Part shown: piece after piece, positions 1 through 12,087 of the stretch | Position numbering within the stretch: position 1 is the stretch's first letter | Layout: each line of letters opens with the position of its first letter | Origin: Coenobita brevimanus | Taxonomy: Eukaryota > Arthropoda > Malacostraca > Decapoda > Coenobitidae | Length of the DNA stretch: 64,000 nucleotides | Assembly (NCBI GenBank): GCA_032717465.1 | Contig: CM064664.1 | Span: 5,983,906-6,047,905 of the forward strand | Direction: 5' to 3' | The notes under the pieces: generated by a model | Database searches by the model: none | Told to the model about the DNA's origin: nothing | The model's input: only the letters and a program-made list of their open reading frames with translations | Translations under genes and position numbers: made by a program

Positions 1-3000
1 ATGGTACCCAAATTATTAGAGATAAAAGACTGTATCATAGAAAATGAGCATCATATTATTTGTATAACAGAAATAATATTCACCTCAGGGATATCAAAGG
101 ACTCTTAAAATTTGGATGAGTACAATATTTGGCGAAATGACAGAAATGTTAAGAAAGGAGGAGGAGTTATGATACAAACAGAGAAAAGACTCCAAGTAAA
201 AGAGATAGAAATAGACATACCCTCATCAGTTGAATTAGTTGCAGTAGAGATTAGTACTCATCGTTTTTTGTTTTTAAAGGCTCCAACATGCTTGCATGTG
301 TCGGCCTTGGTCACCTAATGGCGGCTCTCCACGCTGCACGATCCATTGCAGCCTCCCTGTTCAGTCCCTTAACCCTGAGGCCACACTTAATGACCTCTCC
401 CATGTCTTTCTCGGTCTACCCCTCATAACCCCACCCCCAATATTAACACTTCTCACCTTCCTCACCCAATTATCATCCCCCATCCTCTCCACATGTCCAA
501 ACCATCTCAATCTACCTCTCCTAATCACAACACCAATACACTCCAGTCCCATCCTACCTCTCAACTCTTCCATCGTAAACCCAGCCCCTCCAGGCCTTGG
601 ACGCAGGGACGCACTGCACATCCATCTAATCATTGTCATTTCTGTACATCAGAGCCGGCGAATATCTTCCTCCTTCACTGCCCATTTCTCACCACCATAT
701 GGTTTAATAACTGTGGCAAATATATATATTCCACCCAAGACAAACACGTGGGACAGAGGTGAATATGAAGACCTGGTAGAAAAGACATTTCAGAGTTTAA
801 GAACCCTACTACAAAATTATTCTAATGGGAGATTTTTACAGATATATGCCCTGGAATACACTAGATGTAAAAAGCCATGAAAGTTGTTGGGATCAAAAGC
901 ATTTGGATCTTATACAGGAATGCATTCTAACTCAATATGTAAACGAGAACACCAGAAACAGGGGACCAGAAGACCCCTCATTACTAGATCTCATAATCAC
1001 TAGGCATGAAAATGAAATTGACAATATAATCTGTTACACGGCATTCAGCAAAAGCGATCATACAGTACTAGATTACAATTTCAGGACAGCATATGATATA
1101 GTTAGAGGTAATGGAAATTACAAAAAGGGGCTAAACTATAAGAAGGAAACTATCATTACCTAAAGAAGTATTCCTACGATACAGAGTGGGAAAAGGAGCT
1201 AAGAGGACAAGATATAAATGTTATATATAAATAATTCTGGTGATTTTTATGAAACAGGAGTCCAAAATTATGTCTCATTGCACAAATACCCGGTACTAAG
1301 GATAAAAAAATGGTTTAATACTGTAAAATTGCAAAAGAGAAAAGAGATTTGCTGTGAATCAGATACACACGACATAAATGTAAGAGAGCATATAACAACT
1401 ACAGGCAGGCAAGAATTGATTATACAAGGATAAGGAGAGAAGCTCAAAGGTAGTATGAGGAAGACATTGTAAATGAAAGTACAGATCAGCCGAAATTGGG
1501 TGACAGCTACATACGAAGCAAATCAAAAGTTAAAGTACCATCCACCATGGATGAAGGGAAAATCTGTATCAATGAAGAAGATATTTGTGAAGTACTAAAC
1601 ATAAATTTCCAGTCAGTTTTGACTAAAGAAAGACAAACAAGCATTCCCACACACACATTAACAAATATATGTATAACAAGACAAGAGGTCTAGAAAGTGA
1701 TGAGGAAACTAGACAGGGGAAAAGTCAATGGCCCTGACGAGTTTTCATATTGGGTATTACAGGAATGTGCAAAAGAGTTAAGCAGTCCATTACAATTAAT
1801 ATTCAAAGAATCCTTAAGACAAGGAAAGCTACCTGATATTTGGAAGAAAGCAAACATTGTTCCCCCTTTCACGAAAGGAGGTAGACAAAATCCACTTAAC
1901 TACCAACCAGTATCACCTACCAGCGTCGTAAGCAAGATGTCAGAAAAAGTAATACAAAGAATTTAGGTAAATCACCTGGAAAAACACAATATGATAACTG
2001 AAAGACAGTTTGGTTTTAGAGAGGGAAAATCATGTGTTACCAATCTGTTAAGTTACTATGACAGAGTTGCAGAAATGATACAGAAAAGAGATGGCTGGGT
2101 AGACAGCATATATTTGGATTTCTAGAAAGCATTTGACAGAGTACCACACAAAAAACTTTTATGGAAACTGTACAATCAAGGAGGAATCCAAGGTAAACTG
2201 TACGATTGGATGCAAGATTTTCTCAGTAAAAGGGAAATGAGAACAGTGCTATGAGGAAATTACTCATCACGGAGAGAAGTGACAAATGGAGTTCCACAGG
2301 GCTTTGTGCTAAAACCAGTTATGTTTTTAGTATATGACATGGACAGCAACATTGGAAATGGAAGCTACCTAAACATGTTTGCTGATGATGCAAAAATACA
2401 AAGGCAGATTACACAGACTCTTGCACAGAGCTACAAGAGGAATAAAATAAGCTTCATGAATGGAGCAATAGATGGCAAATGGAATTCAGTGTGGACAAAT
2501 ATTATGTAATAAAATTTGGTAAAAGTGAAGAAAGACCAGACTGGGACTGGAAATTAGGAAGTTCATCCCTACACACATCAGAAAGGGAAAAACATTTAGA
2601 CATGAGTATCAATGACAGACTATCACCGGCTGACCACATAAATGAAAAAGTAAGGAATATGTACACTCTGCTTGCTAATATGATGGTAGCATTGCACATA
2701 CATAAATGAAGACGTGCTGAGAAAGATAGTAGCATTCATTAGACCAATTTTGGAGTATGCATCAGTAGTTTGGAATCCACATCTCAAAAAACACTTAGAT
2801 AAGATTGAAAAGGTACAGTATAAAGGGCAGCTACAGGATGGGAACCAAGTTTAAGGGACCTAAGCTATGAAGAAAGACTCGAAAAATTAAACCTACCAAC
2901 ACTACAGGAGAGAAGGAAAAGAGGAGACATGATTATGTAATATAAATGCATTACTGGAAAAGAGAAAATGAACGTAAATGGGTACCGTACATAACCTATG

Positions 3001-3196
3001 GGAAAGCAACATCAAGAGGACACAGCAGGAAACTGTTCAAAAAGAGAGGTGAAAAGACAAGGAAATTTAGTTTCCCAAATAGAGCAGTTAATCAGTGGAA
3101 TGCACTACCGAATGAAACAGTGTGCCAAAATAATTCATAAATTTAAAGACATGAATTATAAAATTGGTTCAAAACACGGGACTGTACGAGGTTGAC
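1..3196 (+). pseudogene. CR1-like ORF2 remnant (endonuclease and reverse transcriptase)
   Basis: This is the remnant of a LINE ORF2 protein that would nick target DNA (APE endonuclease) and copy the element RNA (reverse transcriptase). Recognisable blocks are the endonuclease start (1-258 and 710-1160), the RT region with GVPQG near 2285 and the FADD catalytic motif near 2375, and the C-terminal domain up to 3196. Many stops and frameshifts break it (for example near 108, 1160, 1690, 1965, 2125 and 2510), so it cannot make a functional protein. Alignment with the better copy at 18121-20969 makes the assignment firm. Confidence 0.85.
265..690 (-). mobile_element. 3' fragment of another LINE inserted in the CR1-like copy
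   Basis: Here the CR1-like sequence is interrupted. It stops after a block matching 18400 and resumes near 700 at the block matching 18420. The insert reads on the minus strand as the C-terminal end of a LINE ORF2, with the LRWFGHVERM signature and a following RGRPRKTW block (361-639). The same signatures occur at 7740-7850 and 30765-31004. The fragment is 5'-truncated, as is usual for LINE insertions. I place the edges only to within about 15 bases and saw no clear target duplication. Confidence 0.7.
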
Positions 3197-3238
3197 TCAT
3201 TCCTGTAAACACACAACTAGGTAGGAACAAGTAGGTAC

Positions 3239-3239
3239 G

Positions 3240-3317
<78 letters not shown>
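3239..3317. repeat. (AC)n microsatellite
   Basis: An almost pure AC dinucleotide array of about 78 bp sits directly behind the CR1-like 3' end. Confidence 0.98.
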
Positions 3318-3322
<5 letters not shown>

Positions 3323-6287
3323 ACAATCTATCGCCTCGCCTTGCTAAAATTGGACGATAAAAATCATTACTTGTCTGTAGCCTCCCAGCTCTGTTTATGG
3401 GTCTGGTAACAGTGTGTGTTATGAAGAAGTATGTATATCAAATTCTAATACCAGATTTATGTTAAATAACCAGCATGTGAAGAGAAAACCATGATGTAAA
3501 ACGGATATATAACTGATCTACTTACAATATGTTGTTATTTTCCTCTCAACACAACCCAGTGACTAAGTTACTTTTATTATAACAGCCTTGTTACTCCATC
3601 TGAATCGGTTGTTGATACCCTTCCAGCGACGATGCCACATGATACATTAGGCATTTTTTTTTCTTTCACGTATAAGGTCTGTTGTATCTGGAATCATCTT
3701 CCAGCACAGTAGCTGACACTTCGTCAACAGAGCAGTTCAGGGTTATACCAGACCTGACTTTGTTGTTCATTGAATATTTCTTCTAATTTCACAGTCTATC
3801 TTTTTTCCCTCGGGTTAGTTATACTTCCTTTTACGTGCCCGTTCCGCAGGGGGAGGAGGTGGGTGGAGAGATCCTTCATCTCTGCTTTACTTTCGCCACA
3901 CGAATTGAGTAACAACTTATATCTGGTAAATTCATTCATGGTACCTCTGAGGTACAGGTCGTAAGACCTTCTGAGATGTTACTTCTTGGAAAGCTCCCCC
4001 CCCCTCTCTCTTTGTATTTGTTTAAGAAGGATTTCCTATAATGTGTTTCCCCAGGGATCTTATAGGCGAAAATCAGTGAAATCTTCTTTTACAATGACTT
4101 TATCTGGGTGGCATAACAGGTGAAGTTTAATTTGATGACTAAAATGCACATGCATTTTTAATGCTTTATATAGGCATTTTATCAGCATAAACTAATAAAT
4201 GACTGATTTTGCAAGAAGTGTTAACGGAATGTTAATGTGCCCGTAGGAATAGGTTTGTAAACAGTTATGTCAGTCCGTGGCAGGTGGCTCTTGAAAACGT
4301 GACATATACAGTACTTCAGATGTAGCCCAAACGTGTTATTCATTGAAATTTATACCTGTATTCCTCAGTAACAGTGGAGATACATGGGAATATATCAGAC
4401 GGCTATATAGTTCACATTAGTCATATGTAAGCCTATGTACCGAAGAATTATCATCAAAGTTCAAAACATGAAAAAAATGCTTTAAATCAAAAGATTATGA
4501 ATTTTGAGGATTGTTGGCATTTACTTGTATACAGGTAATGTGATGTGGTTCATGTTTGAACCAAAGCTATATGAATTAAATGAGATAATTTGTTCCAAAG
4601 AAGACTCCGTTCAGCGATGAAACACCAGTGTTTTACGTAATTGCTGAATGTAACTAGAAAATATATTAACATTCATATTATTTAAAAAGTGCCTTTTTTA
4701 TATTTTCACCCTGTAACAAAGCAAACATTCTTTTCAGATGCATTATACAGTATATAATATAGATAATTTTCCAGCATTAAAAAGTATAGGATCTCATTTC
4801 ATTGCACTAAGATATCTTTTTTTTTAAATTTTGCGAAGTACTGCACTAATTATCGTCTTTGTACGATTCACATGCACCGTACCATTTTCCACAAAGAGGA
4901 AGAAAAGGATAAATTGGGGACGAAGAGCAAGTTCCTAATGTTACGGAACAGAGAAAGATAATGTACACTTTAAGTGAGAATACTAAAAATCACTACTGTC
5001 CCGTAAAGTTCCAGGTTCAAAACAAAAGAGTTAGGTAAAATTACAAGTTAAAGTTTAATGCTCAAACTAACAACAAAACATTCAGGACTCATAAGGATAA
5101 TGTAATGGCAAAAAACAGGTTAAATATATTGTTAACTGCAATAGCCTCTATTAACACGAAATTAGCAAGAGTGAATTTACCTGATCAGCCCTGATAAAAT
5201 GAAAATAGACTGGGTAATGCTCAGTTAATGCAAGATAAATTATTACAGATACAAAATAATATTAAAACTGGCTGACAAAATGAATCCCACACAAATTACA
5301 AAAAAAAACTCACCAGGCCTACAAATCAACACCTTATGCTATACAGTACAAGGAAAAAATGCAACAACAGTTATACTCAAATTACACAGCTGCTAGATGG
5401 TTGGAGACTTCCTGAGCACTCACAACAATAACTGTACAGGGGAGGACAGAGATGTGAACAAAATGAGGAGTAGATCTAAGTGGCAATGATGCAGAGACTG
5501 AGCTCATTATATAGGGGCCGGCAGAGCTTGATACAACTTATAAGAAGGACGCGCAAATGAAGCCATGGGGACAAAGAGCTGAAAATCCTGCTCTGAACAA
5601 CAGAAAGGACGACTTACGCTACTATAACGGTAGAAGGGAGGAACTGAGGCAGAACACGCTCGTGATCAAACATGCAGCATACTGTACGTTAAAATTACAC
5701 AAAGGATGATGAAATCATAGGCTATGTAACACTAATAATAAAGAAGTAATTACTGACAGTGTGGCCTGACTGTTCAAAAGCATGCTACATAGGAAGAAGC
5801 AGCGACCACATTGTTTTAGGCCACGTTACGGTATACCAAAATAGTCCAAACAGCCCGATAAAATGTGCCGATGGTACCACTGAGAACGAGGGACCGGTAC
5901 AGTATTCTTAGCAGTTATCTTAGTTATAGCCCAAGCAGCCACTTTTCTTTGAATGAGAGACAGGAGTGACTAGCCTAGATTGATGCATTATATTTAATGA
6001 ATTTACTTTATCAGAGTTGTAGAACAGACTGTTAAATCGATTCTTAACATGTTGTATTGGCATTATGCACTGTACATGTATCGCTGTGCGTATAACTGGT
6101 GACTATGCATAAATTCAGTATGTCCAATGCATTAGAATACAGAAGAGTAAATGTCAATGTTATAATACTATTGGTTAAGAGATTCCTACAAGGCTTACAT
6201 AAAAACGAGAACATTCACTAGAATAGGACCTGACGAAGTCTATTTTAGGTCCTTCCACGACTCACTACTGCAATTTCCTGTTTTCAG
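3318..6287. other. Non-coding stretch, no gene recognised
   Basis: I find no convincing coding region, RNA gene or transposon end in this AT-rich DNA. The open frames are short and have no family signature. It lies upstream of the ionotropic-receptor-like terminal exon and so may be intron of that gene, but no other exon could be identified. Confidence 0.5.
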
Positions 6288-6566
6288 GCTGGTCTGTATG
6301 AGCAGTGGAAAAAGGAAACAATGGAAGCCGCTGCACGTGAAAGTCGAATGAAACAGAGGGAAGAAATAAAACAGCAAGGGCAGGATGGAGCAGAACACAG
6401 CCAAACTAATTTCAAGAGTCTGTCTATTATCCATGTGCAGGGACCTCTGCTGCTTCTCCTGGTGGGCATCACCCTGGGCAGTGTGGCCTTTGTAGTGGAG
6501 AGGTTGCTGGTGTCGGAGCCTCACCCTTCACATACACCTGGACCTACGAGACAAACATTAGACTGA
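6288..6566 (+). CDS. Terminal exon of a variant ionotropic receptor (IR/iGluR-like)
   Basis: This is probably the last coding exon of a chemosensory ionotropic receptor, a ligand-gated channel of the glutamate-receptor superfamily. A good splice acceptor (pyrimidine-rich tract then CAG at 6285-6287) is followed by an open frame of 92 codons ending in TGA at 6564-6566. It starts with AGLYEQW, like the short helix before the last membrane segment of IRs. A charged Lys/Glu/Gln-rich stretch follows, then SLSIIHVQGPLLLLLVGITL, which matches the conserved entry into the final transmembrane segment (about residues 50-75). A short hydrophilic cytoplasmic tail closes the protein. The exon is intact, unlike the surrounding transposons. 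No other exon of the gene was recognised. The family call rests on the membrane-segment pattern and is an inference; another multi-pass membrane protein is possible. Confidence 0.65.
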   Translation, partial: AGLYEQWKKETMEAAARESRMKQREEIKQQGQDGAEHSQTNFKSLSIIHVQGPLLLLLVGITLGSVAFVVERLLVSEPHPSHTPGPTRQTLD

Positions 6567-6704
6567 TTAATGTTTCATATGACTCACGCTGGCAGATTAT
6601 TTAATGACATAAAGCAACCCGTAACATAATTTAGTATCTGACCTCTTCAGCCTTAGAACATCATTACTGTTGCATTCATAATATTAGTAATTATCTGCAG
6701 GAAA

Positions 6705-7999
6705 AGGGTATGGTAGGATACTTATTGACAGAGTTAGAGAAAGAACAGAGAAATTAGTTGGAGAAGAACAGGGAGGCTTTAGGAAGGGACGAGGTTGTGT
6801 AGATCAGATATTCATTCTTAGATCTTTAGTGGAAAAGTTTCTGGAGAAGAGAAAGAAGTTGTATGCGGCTTTCATGGATTTCAAGAAAGCATATGACAGG
6901 TTGGATAAACAAGGATTGTGGAAAGTGTTAAGAATATATGGAGTAGATGGGAAGTTGTTGAATGCTGTGAAGAGTATGTATGATGGTGCCAAGGCTGCAG
7001 TGCATGTGGATGGCGAACTAAGTGAATTTTTCTCTTTGAAAGTTCGGTTGAAACAGGGATGTGTCATGTCTCCATGGTTGTTCAATCTGTACATGTATGG
7101 GGTAATAAAAGAGGTACAAGGTAGGGTAGTGGATGTTGGAGTGGCCCTGGTGAGAGAGGATAGTGTTTGGAAACTCCCTGTACTGTTGTTTGCAGATGAT
7201 ACTGTGTTGTTGAGTGAAGACGAAGGAGAGCTGCAAGGCTTGCTGGATGAGTTTTGGAGAGTGTGTAAGAAACGGAATCTAAAGGTGAATGTAGGGAAGA
7301 GTAAAGTGATGGTCTTTGAGAGAGGTGAAGTCAGTGAATGTACAGCGAGGTTGGATGGTGAGGAATTGGAAAATGTGAGTACGTTTAAGTACTTGCGTAG
7401 TGTGATGAGTAAGGATGGAGGTTTGGAGGGTGAAGTGCTTGAAAGGGTACAGCAGGGAAGAAAGGTTGCTGGTTCTTTGAAAGCAGTGATAAGAAACAGG
7501 GAAGTGATCATGGAAGTGAAAAAGTTACTACATGACAGTATTGTGATACCAACTCTAACGTATGGAAGTGAAGCTTGGACGTTGTTGGAAGGACACAAGT
7601 CAAGAGTGAGAGGAGTGGAAATGAGTTATTTAAAAGGAGCCTGTGGAGTCACATGGAGAGACAGGCTGACGAATGAGGATATAAAGGAGCATTGTGGTGT
7701 GGATGTGGATGTGATAGGAAGCGTTATGAGGAACACACTGAGGTGGTTTGGCCATGTGGAGAGGATGGAGGGTGAAAGACTGACGAAGAGAGTGTATGTG
7801 AGTGAGGTGGAAGGGGGAAGAGGGAGGGGGAGGCCGAGGATGAGATGGAGGGATGGGGTGGAGAGGTATATGAGAGAGGGGGGTGTGAGTTCGGAGCAGG
7901 GCAGTGAAATGGCTGGGGACAGGGTGACTTGGAGGCGATTTGTTTGTGGCCACCCCAAACGGGATTGGGGCATCTGGCAATAGATAGATAGATAGATAG
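6705..7999 (+). mobile_element. RTE-like LINE, 5'-truncated, with perfect target duplication
   Basis: A 1.3-kb LINE 3' end is bounded by a perfect 12-bp direct repeat, ATCTGCAGGAAA, at 6693-6704 and 8000-8011. The element ends in a (TAGA)n tail, a short tandem-repeat tail as known for RTE-type LINEs. The 41101-44260 copy, read on the minus strand, ends in the same tail. It inserted about 140 bp behind the stop codon of the receptor-like exon, probably in its 3' UTR or just downstream. Confidence 0.9.
6706..7983 (+). pseudogene. LINE ORF2, C-terminal reverse transcriptase part
   Basis: The frame is open from the insertion junction to the stop at 7981-7983, about 425 codons. It carries the fingers motif GGFRKGRG, the palm blocks KKAYDRLDKQG and CVMSPWLFNLYM, and the catalytic FADD within LLFADDTVLL. 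The C-terminal LRWFGHVERM block and the GRGRGRPRMRW block follow. The endonuclease domain and RT start are missing through 5' truncation, so it has no start codon of its own and is not autonomous. Few point lesions are visible. The intact frame suggests a fairly recent insertion. Confidence 0.88.
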
Positions 8000-8011
8000 A
8001 TCTGCAGGAAA

Positions 8012-9010
8012 CATGAATAATGTAGAAATGGCGTCCAGGGGTAGCCTACACAGTGTATTAATATTGCATTTTTAGTCCAAAGAAGAAAAAACTAGTTCAC
8101 AAGTCCTTTTACTCTTATGAGGTGTATGTAAAGTCTGAATCAGAAAAAAAATAAAAACAGATTAGTTCACATTATTTTTGTTTTGTCTAACAGCTCGTAA
8201 CAGAAAGGTGTTAACAACTATTCTTGCAACTTTTAGGCAATGAATATACTATAAAGTGAAAGCGACATGACCCTAATTTTTAACGTACTTTTTACCATTT
8301 TATTTGTAGCATAAAATACAAATGCGTTTTTTATTCTTCTTCACCCTTCATGCATTGAATTGGTGACAGCACAGCAAGATAGAAATGTTTTGTTGACATA
8401 TGACAAACCTATTATCGAGAGGTATTAAAGAAGGAAGCCTTCATGATGTGGCATCGATATAATTGGGCAGTTTCATTGTCTTCCTATAAACGTCCCTTAA
8501 CACCCTGTCTCCCGAAATGGCAATGCTGGATCTCAATAAAAGGAGAGCTATAAAATTCACTCAATTGAGTTCGTATTCAGATGAACCTGCGGCAACAAAA
8601 ACAGCAACAACAACAAAATCATCACCACCACTATGAACCACCACTACCACCACCACCACCACCACCGCCAACAACAGCAACAACAACAATATCAATGAAG
8701 CAGATGCTTCAGATAAAGACATCAGGTATTTCAGAATCAACTCTTAGACATACAAGTAGCTACTGCCACTGTTGCTCACGACGACTAAGGAGAAGACCTA
8801 CCTACAGTACTGAACATTCACAAGTGTAGTCAACATATGGACCATACGGGATTTTGATAAAATCAGGTACCATGTAGGGATTCGCAAGGGTTAATAACTT
8901 CCGTAATAAATCCTTAGGATGCTACACTGAAACATCAAATGGGGCTTAATAAAGCTGAGTTCCTTGCTTAAGAAAATCCTTAGTCGCTAAATGAGGCTTA
9001 GTTACAATGA
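8012..9010. other. Non-coding flank with AATAAA signals
   Basis: No gene is recognised. AATAAA occurs near 8148 and near 8536; either could serve as a polyadenylation signal of the upstream receptor-like gene. A trinucleotide microsatellite lies at 8590-8695. Confidence 0.4.
8590..8695 (+). repeat. Compound CAA/CAC/CCA trinucleotide microsatellite
   Basis: Runs of CAA, CAC and CCA would read as Gln, His and Pro tracts in an 82-codon open frame (8581-8829). The frame owes its length to the repeat and has no other protein signature, so I treat it as a microsatellite, not a gene. Confidence 0.75.
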
Positions 9011-9011
9011 A

Positions 9012-10721
9012 CCTCCTTGAGTGTGAATTCCTTAGGGCCGCGTCAGACTTTCTCCTCCAATTCCACCTTAGACGATTCCCGTGCTTTCCTCCATCACTTC
9101 CCCCCCTCTGACTTCCTCATGGCTGACATTAAAATTTCGTCATCTGATGTATTTTCTGTCATCACAGAACTCAATACTAATAAGGCATATGGGCCTGATG
9201 GAGTCCCTCCTGTTGTTCTCAAGAACTGTGCTTTGGTGCTTACACCCTGCCTAGGCAAACTCTTTCGCCTTTGTCTATCAACTTGTACCTCTCCTTCTTG
9301 CTGGAAGTTTGCTCTCATTCTGCCAGTCCCAGAGAAGGGTGACCATTCACAACAATCTAACTATCGTCCAATTACTTCAACATCCTGAAACCCAGAAGTT
9401 TTCGAGTCAATTCTTGATAGAAAAATTTTAAAGCATCTCTCCTATCACAACCTTCTTTCTGATCATCAGTATGGGTCCCATCAGGGACACTCCACTGGCG
9501 ATCTTCTCACCAACTTTAAGACTCCTGGTCATCCTCCTTTCGGGACTTTGGCGAAAGCCTTGCCATTGCATTTGGCATCTAAAAGGCTTTCGATCGAGTC
9601 TGGCATAAATCTTTAATTTCGAGACTGCCCTCTTACGGTTTCTATCCATCTACCTGTGCCTTCATCTCTAGCTTCCTTTCGGGTCGTTCTATACTCGCTG
9701 TTGTAGACGGCCATTGTTCTTCTCCACGATCTATCAATAATGGTGTTCCTCAGGGCTCTGTCCTATCACCAACTCTCTTCCTTTAATTCATCAATGACCT
9801 TCTAAGCTGTACATCTAACCCTATCCACTCATAAGCTGATGACTCCACCCTTCACCTTTACATTCGGTTCCCGCAACGTCCATATCAGCAGTTACTTCAA
9901 GAAATAAAGGATGAGGCTATGTCACACCTAATTTCTGACTTGGCTCGTATCTCTGACTGGGGTAAAAATAATCTTGTTGTTTTTATAACGTTTAATGATA
10001 TTCAGCTTAATCCAGCATCATCCTTGTACATGCTTGGGGTTTCATTTACTCGTGACTTATCTTGGAAAGATCATATTACATCCATTGTGAAATATATTTC
10101 CAAGACATTTGGTGTGCTAAGCCAACTCCGTTCATTCTTTACCCCTGCACAATTGTTGACTCTATACAGGGGTTTTATCTGCCCTTGTGTGGTGTACAAC
10201 TCATGTGTGAGGAAGCTCCCCACATACAGCTCTTCTCCATAGGGTGGAGTCTAAGGCTTTTCGTCTCATTAACTCTCCTCCTCTTACGGACTCCCTTCAA
10301 CCTCTGTCTCTTCGCCACACTGTTGCAACTTTATCTCTTTTCTGTTCTACTTCAATGGTCACTGCTTCTCTGAACTGCCTGCATGCATTCGTCTACCTCT
10401 TCGACGGGCATGTAGCACCCGTCTAGCGGCAAACTTTCATCCCTTTTCTGTCGAACTCTCTCATGCAAGAGTTATCCGTTACTCCCAGTCCTTCATTATG
10501 CAACAGGTCAACTCTTGAACTGTCTCCCTCTGTCTGAATTTCCTGCTTCCTATGATCTCCAGTCTTTCAAACGCAGTGTGTCCAGGCATCTCGAAATGAT
10601 TGGATCTTGAATTTGGCTCTCTCATATTTTGTTTTCTCTTGGAAGGAACAATAATTGGAGGCCCATGGCCTTTGGTTCCTTCTTCCTCGCAAAAAAAAAT
10701 ACAAAATACAAAAAAAAAGTA
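9012..10721 (+). mobile_element. Jockey-like LINE, 5'-truncated and decayed, with A-rich tail
   Basis: Reverse transcriptase signatures appear in order across frames: the NKAYGPDGVPP block near 9180, SNYRPI near 9360, a decayed GVPQGS block near 9745, and the C-terminal LGVSF...LSWKDH block at 10030-10070. It ends in an A-rich tail at about 10688-10721. The family resembles, but is not identical to, the Jockey-like LINE at 37139-40256. Multiple stops and frameshifts (near 9388, 9785 and 10240) mark it as dead. Confidence 0.8.
9017..10242 (+). pseudogene. Jockey-like reverse transcriptase remnant
   Basis: Open pieces at 9017-9388 (123 codons) and 9919-10242 (107 codons) hold the start and the end of a LINE RT domain. 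The part between carries the palm region but is broken by stops and shifts, and the tetrad that should read YADD is damaged near 9835 by an in-frame stop. No endonuclease domain is present. The protein cannot be functional. Confidence 0.75.
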
Positions 10722-11098
10722 CGTCTCCCGCACTACAGCAGATGACTTGCACTTTTTTGCCAAGTCGAAATGAATCACTCGACCACCCCACGATCCTCGC
10801 ACCACACTATAGCGGCTCGACGGTCAAACGACACCCATTTGACACCCTTTCGACATCCACTTGACACACATGGTACTCACACATGAGATTATAAATCGTT
10901 TAAAGGCCAGCATTCTCGCTCAACTCTGGCACACTTTCGACAAGATAACTGCAGGATAAGTATGTATTTGGTCGTTAGCCATACCACATCTTCACGACAT
11001 GCCCACAGTCATACACGACATACGCACAATTGAGAAACGATCACTACGACAATAGTACGACACACACAACTGCCGTACGACCAATTTCGGCCCTTTAA
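10722..11098. other. Unassigned stretch between LINE tail and piggyBac-type element
   Basis: No coding or RNA feature is seen. The sequence is rich in CGAC/GTCG-type words, in style like 29880-30410, but I could not align the two by eye. The TTAA at 11095-11098 is the left target site of the next element. Confidence 0.4.
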
Positions 11099-12087
11099 CC
11101 CATAATGCGCGGCCAATGGACAGCCGACCCCCCCCGGGTGGCTGGGTTTGATCGTGGTCTGAGTACCTGTAGGAAAATATTAGTCAAAAATCAGAGATTA
11201 ACCCTAGAACATTATACTTGGTATGGCAGATAGTACTTACATTCAGCTTTCTCCAGGGACAGGTGTTGAGCCTTCTTGGACTACCCAAGGACTTGTGGAG
11301 ATTTGCAAAGTTGGGTAACCAAATCTTCACTTTCACACCTCCAGCAACCCGGTTTCCCCTCTACCACAGCCTCATTCTGTCACAGTAAACTTTATACTAC
11401 AACGTACAGGTAGTTTGGAATCCGTATTTGTACAATAAGCACTGAAAATAAGGCTAAAATCAACGAAGCATACGGCCGACATGCAGCGCGGCGGCGTTCT
11501 TCCCGTCACTCAACAAACATTTCCATTTTCACAGCTAAAAACATGTATACTACATTATTTTCAATCATATTACTTCCCAAAAGATCACCGCAGAGCGCTT
11601 TTTATTCTGCCTTACGCCCGTCACTTTATTCTCGTTCCTGGCGGCTGCTCACACTGACTCGGAAGAGATAGAACTCACCATAATGTCACTTTGAAAGCCT
11701 GCGGTAAACTGACGCTAAACAGGGGCAAACCGTGCGAAAAAAAGCTAGTGTGACAACTGGGGAAACAAGCATTTCCTATTAGCATAAACTGCTTGTGAGA
11801 GGAGAGCACAGATTTACAGTTCTGAGCCAGCTCACAGCCAGGCTGGCCGGGCCATGGTGGTGGGGGGGGGAGAGATGAAAAACGCGATACTTGGCAACAA
11901 CGGAGGTCAGTAGTACAAAGGTAAAGTATGCTAATTGTAGCTAAAGGGTGATGGTATTGATAGACAATACCAGGTGGAACATCCTTGCTCGCGTTTATTC
12001 AAAATTAACTCGAATCGCAAACACGACTATCCGCCATTGTGTCCTTTTTGGCGAGCGTCGCAAACGCGATGCCCCGCGTTTTAGGGG
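11099..12087. mobile_element. Non-autonomous piggyBac-type element (about 1 kb)
   Basis: The left end follows TTAA (11095-11098) with a decayed inverted repeat, CCCATAATGCGCGG. The right end is CGCGTTTTAGGGG at 12075-12087. Long stretches match the ends of the autonomous element next to it: 11150-11450 resembles 12150-12450, and 11700-11810 resembles 15440-15550. The transposase gene is missing, so this is a deletion derivative that depends on a transposase supplied elsewhere. It is separated from its neighbour only by TTAG (12088-12091). Confidence 0.85.

Larger units (their letters stand above)
1..3236 (+). mobile_element. CR1-like LINE, old decayed copy
   Basis: This is a degenerate copy of the same family as the LINE at 16775-21000. 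The endonuclease and reverse transcriptase regions can be followed in order through all three frames, and the two copies share their last bases, ending just after an ACAACTAGGTA-type tail. The copy begins before the window or is 5'-truncated, since its first codons already lie inside the endonuclease domain. The endonuclease is split near 265-690 by a reverse-strand fragment of another LINE. An AC microsatellite follows the 3' end directly and may have grown from its tail. It is clearly much older than the copy at 16775. Confidence 0.85.

Noticed and set aside
8581..8829. Gln/His/Pro-rich 82-codon frame as a transcription-factor exon
   Set aside because: Length comes from trinucleotide repeats; no flanking domain or splice signals.
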